From NCBI RefSeq assembly GCF_051401765.1, contig NC_135069.1, positions 10,456,501 through 10,520,500 of the forward strand: a stretch of DNA of 64,000 nucleotides. The letters are read 5' to 3'. The notes below the pieces were generated by a model that saw nothing but the letters and a program-made list of their open reading frames with translations, was not told the DNA's origin and did no database searches. A program made the position numbers and the translations under genes. Position 1 is the first letter of the stretch. Each line of letters opens with the position of its first letter. The DNA is from Calliopsis andreniformis. Taxonomy: Eukaryota > Arthropoda > Insecta > Hymenoptera > Andrenidae. Of the stretch, positions 60,681 to 64,000 are shown piece after piece.

Positions 60681-62000
60681 GTTGTTAATTCCTTATTAGT
60701 TATCCTCCTATTTTTATTTAAGAGGAGAAATTAATATGACAGTCTGAAAGAAATAAAAAATTTTGTTAAACTTTTTTTAATTTTTGTGGTTTCAAAAATG
60801 GTCCTTAAAAATATTAAAGTAAAGTTCGTAAAAATGATAAAGTTACAGAAGTTTCGTTACATGTAGCGCAAGACACGAAACTAGTCACTTTAAACAGTAA
60901 GTAAAGACAACAGTAATTAAAACAGTAAGTAAAACAGTAATTACTTGAACAGTAATTAAAAAAAAAATAAAGCAAACAACAAAATACCATAGCAAGATTC
61001 AGGTGTGGGAACGAAGGCTTAAGCCTTTACTACTTAAGGCTTTACTACTTAAGTAGTAAATAGTAAATACTAGGAGGAAAGGGAAGACAAAGTGTAAGTT
61101 GTCCAAGAAAGAAAAACAGACAGTGGAGCGAGGAGGTATGATAAAATGGATAAAGCGGCAAAATATAAGAAGGTTGTTAAATGAATTGAGAAAGGAAGAT
61201 ACTGGATGAAAGAAATAATGAAGAAGAGGCAGAATGCAGGCAAAAAAAAGGAAAGCGTTTAAAATACTTATGAAAAATAAATAAAATTTGTAATGTAGGT
61301 AAAACACAATGTAACCCACCTTACAATGCTGGAAAGCAAGTAATAAAGAAGCTAATATGTACTACTACTATTCTTTTTAGTTACACGTACGAAATTTTCG
61401 ATTAAATATAATTAATTCTCACATATGTTGAAGAAATATTGATTTCTTCCTATTTTTTCGACATTTTTTCTACAAAGTTTTAACATTCTATAACAATTTC
61501 TTATTTTTTTGTCTTATAGTCGAAGAAAATGGTGTTCCAAATTTTAGAGCTTGCACTTCGGTGTTTGTATTTCAGAAAAGTTATATGTCTGTCTATTTCA
61601 AATTTTGACAGGTCTTAAAATTTGTGGAGCCTCCTATTATTATAACTACATTGAAAACCACTGGTTCGTGTTACGATTACAATTATTATTTTTATATAAA
61701 ATTTTTAAAAGACACAGCTCAAGAAAGGTACTTTTTAAAAGCACTAAAGGTTTTTCAGAAAAAATTAGAAAGTTGTCTAACAAAATGTCGTAAAATAGGT
61801 TTTAACAAATAAGATAGTGTTTCTAAAATAAACTTTCAAAATTATTTTAAATATATCACTTGAAAACTTAAATATTTCGATAACTGAATTAATAAATACA
61901 AAACCTCAAACTATATTATAAAATATGTTGTTATTAAAACGGTAGGATATCAATTTTGTATTATAACACATATCTTTTCAAGCCATTATTACGAATTTCG
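60681..62000. other. AT-rich intergenic DNA with nested palindromes
   Basis: AAGGCTTAAGCCTT (61014-61027) and a 20-bp palindrome at 61041-61060 lie next to each other. An A-rich plus strand creates a hydrophobic-looking minus frame at 60999-61319, which is not a gene. Confidence 0.5.
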
Positions 62001-62019
62001 GTAGGCGTGCATGTACATA

Positions 62020-62100
62020 TGTACATTCAAATTGCGCGCGACATCATATACGTTTTCGTACGCATGCTCTTCGCGCATGCTGCGCCGGCGTGCCGTAAGG
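62020..62100. promoter_or_regulatory. Candidate promoter with GCGCATGC words
   Basis: A sharp GC-rich island holds CGCATGCTC, CGCGCATGCTGCGC and CCGGCGTGCC, close to the NRF-1/Ewg palindrome (GCGCATGCGC) found in insect housekeeping promoters. It precedes two plus-strand spliced exons. Promoter function is inference. Confidence 0.35.
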
Positions 62101-62805
62101 GTCAGAGACGTTTGTTCGATTGTCTTGTTAAACATGTTTAATTCTGCAACTGGAGGTTCCTGATCATTTACAAAGATATATTTTCTTAATTTTATCGTAT
62201 TATCATGCAGGTAATAAGAAATCTACTTTATTTAAGACAATTATAATGAATAATACTTGTTTGAAAAATCAGTACTTCTTAAGCACACAAATTAGCTAGA
62301 ATTTATGTTTACTCCTTAACATAAATGAATTGTCGATTTGATACGTGTGACAGAAAAATGGGAACATAATTGTAGATTTTATTATTAACAATACATCTGT
62401 ATATTAGTACAAAATATTTTTTAACCCATACAACTATCCAATAACTCATTACTATTCTGCGCAAAATTTTCTGTTACTCTAATAAATCGAAGTAAACTTT
62501 AAATTAATTATTTTCATTCTCATATATTGTGTATCGAAATGTACTTGATGTATTTTATATATTTGCTTCAATTATGCATCTTTCTTTTTTGACCAAGACA
62601 AATTGTAACATGTACAGGACTTCGAGTCAAATAAGTGGCGCCAAAGTTCAATTGCACCTTTGACAGTTTTATATAAATTAATAGAATTCATTAACGTATG
62701 ATCAATTTCATAGGTTCTAGTTAAATTTCTGTGATCTGTGAAATAAAATATAGTTAGTATTGAATACATTTTATTAACATTTTATTCTATTTGTTTCTTG
62801 CGTAG

Positions 62806-62929
62806 AATACGTTGGCGTAGAGTGATCTTCGATACTGTCGAAACTCGGATCATGCGCGTAGCATTCTCGAAGATGCGCGCGCAGCCTACTACGAATGGAC
62901 GACGCCGAAGGGCAGAGCTTGTTGCAAAG
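62806..62929 (+). ncRNA. Splice-flanked exon of an unassigned transcript
   Basis: Acceptor TTCTTGCGTAG, donor GCAAAG|GTAAGT (strong). CpG-rich 124 nt, open in one frame; from the ATG at 62851 it would read MRVAFSKMRAQPTTNGRRRR. The basic peptide is not recognisable; a noncoding exon is as likely. Confidence 0.4.
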
Positions 62930-63446
62930 GTAAGTTTTTTACTATTTTCCGTGGTTTTACTGCAGAATTTAACAGATTTTTGTATAAATTAACAAAATAT
63001 AAGATATTATCGTCTTACTATGCAATATAATTATATCTATATACTCATATAGTCTATATATTCATATAATCTATATATTCATAATCATTCGAAATTTAGT
63101 GATTTAGAATTTCTAAATTTTCGATATCTAATAAAAATTGTAGCAATGCCTAGCGTCTCCCCACTTTCTTGTAACATTGCTAATTATCTGATACAAACAA
63201 AGGGTGTGATCATATCACTTTTAATTAATGTTAGTACTCTTATTTATTACATGTTATTACTTTTATCTACAATTATACCTCACAAAAATGTTTGTCAACT
63301 TTCAATTATAACTCAGTTTTTATGTCGCGGTATAAATATAGTAATTTTACTCTATTTTATAGAAAATTAGGGTTTGTATGCCACAGTTTGAATACATACA
63401 ACATATTTAAATTTACTTTTACATATGTATTTCTGTCTTATTACAG
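62930..63446 (+). other. Intron between the two right-end exons
   Basis: AT-rich, with a small TCTATATATTCATA tandem at about 63035-63090. Nothing else seen. Confidence 0.4.
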
Positions 63447-63567
63447 ATTTGTGGCTGTAACTGGAATGAACTGAACGAATGCGCTGTTAATATGACAAAA
63501 TAATATATATCGATTAACTCAATTGAATTTTGACGGCAATGGATTAGCGAATTTCTTCAAAGGGTTG
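63447..63567 (+). ncRNA. Next exon of the same transcript
   Basis: Acceptor GTCTTATTACAG, donor GGTTG|GTAAGA. In the frame of the preceding exon it reads ICGCNWNELNECAVNMTK then stop, giving a possible 44-residue product. The transcript continues past the window. Confidence 0.35.
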
Positions 63568-64000
63568 GTAAGATTTCAATTTATTCTTAATAACAAGTGG
63601 TAAAATTTATATCTACACCTATATGTACATATTTCTATTATTTGTTTTGTTTATGAAATCTTCTACTTGTTCAATATTAATAAGATGGAATATGGAAAAA
63701 CTGAAAATTACAGATTTTGATTCAAATGATTTGAATTTTCATAAATAGGGTTCCTTGTGTATGTATTGTAATACTCAATTATACAATAGATTTAAAGCAA
63801 GTAATTGTTACTAGATTTTAACACATTAATCGCGACTATATAATACTTTTTGACATTACGTGTGCATTTTTTGACGCATAATGCAGTTTTTACTGCAAAT
63901 TTAAACGAAGTATAATTTTAACGTAATTAATCATTTCATATGAGCAGGTTTGATTAAAGAATGTTAAGTTCTACTACATTCCATCATATGAAATTCAATG
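63568..64000. other. AT-rich end of window
   Basis: No feature beyond the likely start of an intron. Confidence 0.5.

Noticed and set aside
60999..61319. Minus-strand frame that looks like a multi-pass membrane protein
   Set aside because: It is the complement of an A-rich stretch; Phe/Leu/Ile richness is a composition effect.
1..64000. tRNA, rRNA and known insect microRNA genes
   Set aside because: Scanning for B-box-like words and familiar mature miRNA sequences gave nothing I could support; a tRNAscan or Rfam run was not possible.

Overview
The window looks like nuclear DNA of an arthropod, most likely an insect and plausibly a bee or other hymenopteran. It is strongly AT-rich outside genes, has many 80-130 nt GT-AG introns, MITE-like elements with long terminal inverted repeats flanked by TA, and only decayed LINE relics. 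The lineage is inferred from composition and repeat style, not from a marker gene.

Right half: one very large plus-strand gene dominates (about 31.7 or 33.0 kb to 60.7 kb). I joined 21 exons by hand from splice sites. The intron phases agree at every junction, and the summed exons from 33026 to the stop at 58271 make one frame of about 6,000 residues. The product is a giant mucin-like, Thr/Ser/Pro-rich type I membrane protein. In order it has two interleaved families of short beta-like repeats (A: a motif around DGTTT..GT..DG.YAQ; B: a motif around YTTYTYFTT...SR.E...NVVTE), a basic Ser/Arg-rich stretch, an acidic Thr/Glu-rich stretch, a long proline-rich stalk, an EGF-like domain, a SEA domain, two further EGF-like domains, one transmembrane helix, and a cytoplasmic tail with three copies of STLARSCGETT. 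The EGF-SEA-EGF-TM end resembles vertebrate membrane mucins such as MUC3/12/17. An in-frame stop and AATAAA after the 7.25-kb first large exon suggest a short form without a membrane anchor. The signal-peptide exon was not found with confidence and probably lies further 5'.

Left half (1-31.7 kb): no confident gene, only AT-rich intergenic or 5'-intron DNA with moderately GC-rich islands. It holds a probable 1.19-kb solo LTR (8003-9196) carrying an array of ten small stem-loops with compensatory stem changes, several TIR elements, two LINE tails on the minus strand, an irregular tandem repeat near 20 kb, and an isolated minus-strand coding exon (13933-14092) of unknown function.

Right end (60.7-64 kb): after the likely main poly(A) site there is AT-rich DNA, then a GC-rich spot with GCGCATGC motifs and at least two splice-flanked plus-strand exons. 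These suggest a further transcript with little or no coding content.
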